From Rhodocyclales bacterium (GTDB lineage Bacteria > Pseudomonadota > Gammaproteobacteria > Burkholderiales > Rhodocyclaceae): 64,000 nucleotides of DNA. The position numbers were made by a program, and so were the translations under genes. The stretch covers positions 186,001 to 250,000 of the forward strand of contig JACRLX010000007.1 of assembly GCA_016235165.1 (NCBI GenBank). Reading direction: 5' to 3'. Of the stretch, positions 63,692 through 64,000 are shown one piece after another (positions within the stretch are counted from its first letter, which is position 1; each line of letters begins with the position of its first letter). Under the pieces are notes generated by a model, which saw only the letters and a list, made by a program, of their open reading frames with translations, did not search any database and was not told the DNA's origin.

Positions 63692-64000
63692 CTATGCCTT
63701 GCAGCCGCGCGCCGGATCGGCGAGCGCCTTCCAGGCCACGCCCATGGTCTTGTTCTCCTTGCCGACCACCTTGCGCAGATACATGTCCTGCACTGGGTTG
63801 TGCGCCTTGGAGAGCGTCCATTGGCCGCGCGGGCTGTCGATCTTGGCGGCTTCCATGCCCTTGATCACGCCGGCCTTGTCGGCGACATTGCCCTTGACGG
63901 CATCGAGGCCGGCCGCCAGCAGCTGGCCGGCGTCATAGCCCTGCACCGCATAGACGTCGGGCTGCAATTTGAAGGTCTTGGCATAGGCCAGGCGGAAGGC
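63692..64000 (-). CDS. Periplasmic LIV-family binding protein (C-terminal part, runs off the window)
   Basis: The C-terminal 102 residues are present: a stretch with VYAVQGYDAGQLLAAGLDAV, then RGQWTLSKAHNPVQDMYLR and the end ADPARGCKA. This is the usual C-terminal pattern of Leu/Ile/Val-type binding proteins of aromatic-acid transporters. The start lies beyond the window end. It is the binding protein of the LivHMGF system that follows. Confidence 0.82.
   Translation of the reverse strand, partial: AFRLAYAKTFKLQPDVYAVQGYDAGQLLAAGLDAVKGNVADKAGVIKGMEAAKIDSPRGQWTLSKAHNPVQDMYLRKVVGKENKTMGVAWKALADPARGCKA

Overview
The window is a GC-rich, densely packed chromosome segment. Gene content (class III CoA-transferase, HyuAB-type enzyme, B12 mutase, XDH-type molybdoenzyme, aryl-CoA ligases, NnrS, a LIV-type transporter) points to a betaproteobacterium of the Rhodocyclales type (Azoarcus/Aromatoleum/Thauera/Sterolibacterium-like) that degrades aromatic compounds, probably with nitrate as an electron acceptor. 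This placement is an inference from gene content; no rRNA gene is present.

Region 1 (about 0.2-22.9 kb) is a long, mostly co-directional catabolic operon: a MeaB chaperone, a divergent GntR/FCD regulator, thiolase, AMP-forming CoA ligase, HyuA and HyuB, an acyl-CoA dehydrogenase lacking the usual catalytic Glu, a two-subunit B12 mutase, a three-subunit molybdenum hydroxylase, a class III CoA-transferase, a periplasmic binding protein, an RdhA/QueG-like iron-sulfur protein and a fused indolepyruvate:ferredoxin oxidoreductase. This set matches the anaerobic indole-3-acetate (auxin) pathway of Aromatoleum (iaa genes): indoleacetyl-CoA formation, ring hydroxylation by a Mo enzyme, ATP-dependent opening of the lactam by HyuAB, CoA transfer to 2-aminophenylsuccinate, rearrangement to 2-aminobenzylmalonyl-CoA, oxidative decarboxylation to 2-aminocinnamoyl-CoA, and beta-oxidation to 2-aminobenzoyl-CoA plus acetyl-CoA. 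The Mo subunit seems to lack an internal conserved block, so this copy may be damaged.

Region 2 (22.9-46.3 kb) is mixed: remnants of a type I restriction gene and an XRE antitoxin, panP, a DUF1993 gene, selO, a glycosyltransferase whose natural start seems to be ATC, nnrS, another CoA ligase, a ClpX-like ATPase without its zinc domain, a 265-bp TA-flanked foldback element, a 3-hydroxyacyl-CoA dehydrogenase/enoyl-CoA hydratase fusion, a soluble chemoreceptor, a radical SAM/SPASM enzyme, an M18 aminopeptidase, and a block (DUF2889, sufU, sufS, MoeA-MocA fusion, xdhC) that includes maturation factors for XDH-type molybdoenzymes. A TrpB2 gene follows.

Region 3 (46.4-64 kb) holds a heme-c-type hybrid histidine kinase and a second aryl-CoA cluster on the minus strand: three small unknown proteins, RidA-family protein, 2-aminobenzoate-CoA-ligase-like enzyme, an old-yellow-enzyme/FadH-like reductase, a salicylyl/2-aminobenzoyl-CoA hydroxylase-like flavoprotein and an EntE-like aryl-acid ligase with a divergent LysR regulator. 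Then come a foreign-looking zinc-ribbon gene, an alpha/beta hydrolase and a LivFGMH transporter with the start of its binding protein.

The regions appear linked by one operator (core GTATACAGTATCC) present at four promoters: the GntR gene itself, the dehydrogenase/hydratase fusion, trpB2, and the FadH-like/CoA-ligase/RidA operon. I infer a tryptophan/indoleacetate/2-aminobenzoate regulon. A pair of inverted, covarying structured elements between hyuB and the acyl-CoA dehydrogenase gene, and a dispersed AGCGCCGACT motif, are the most notable non-coding signals.
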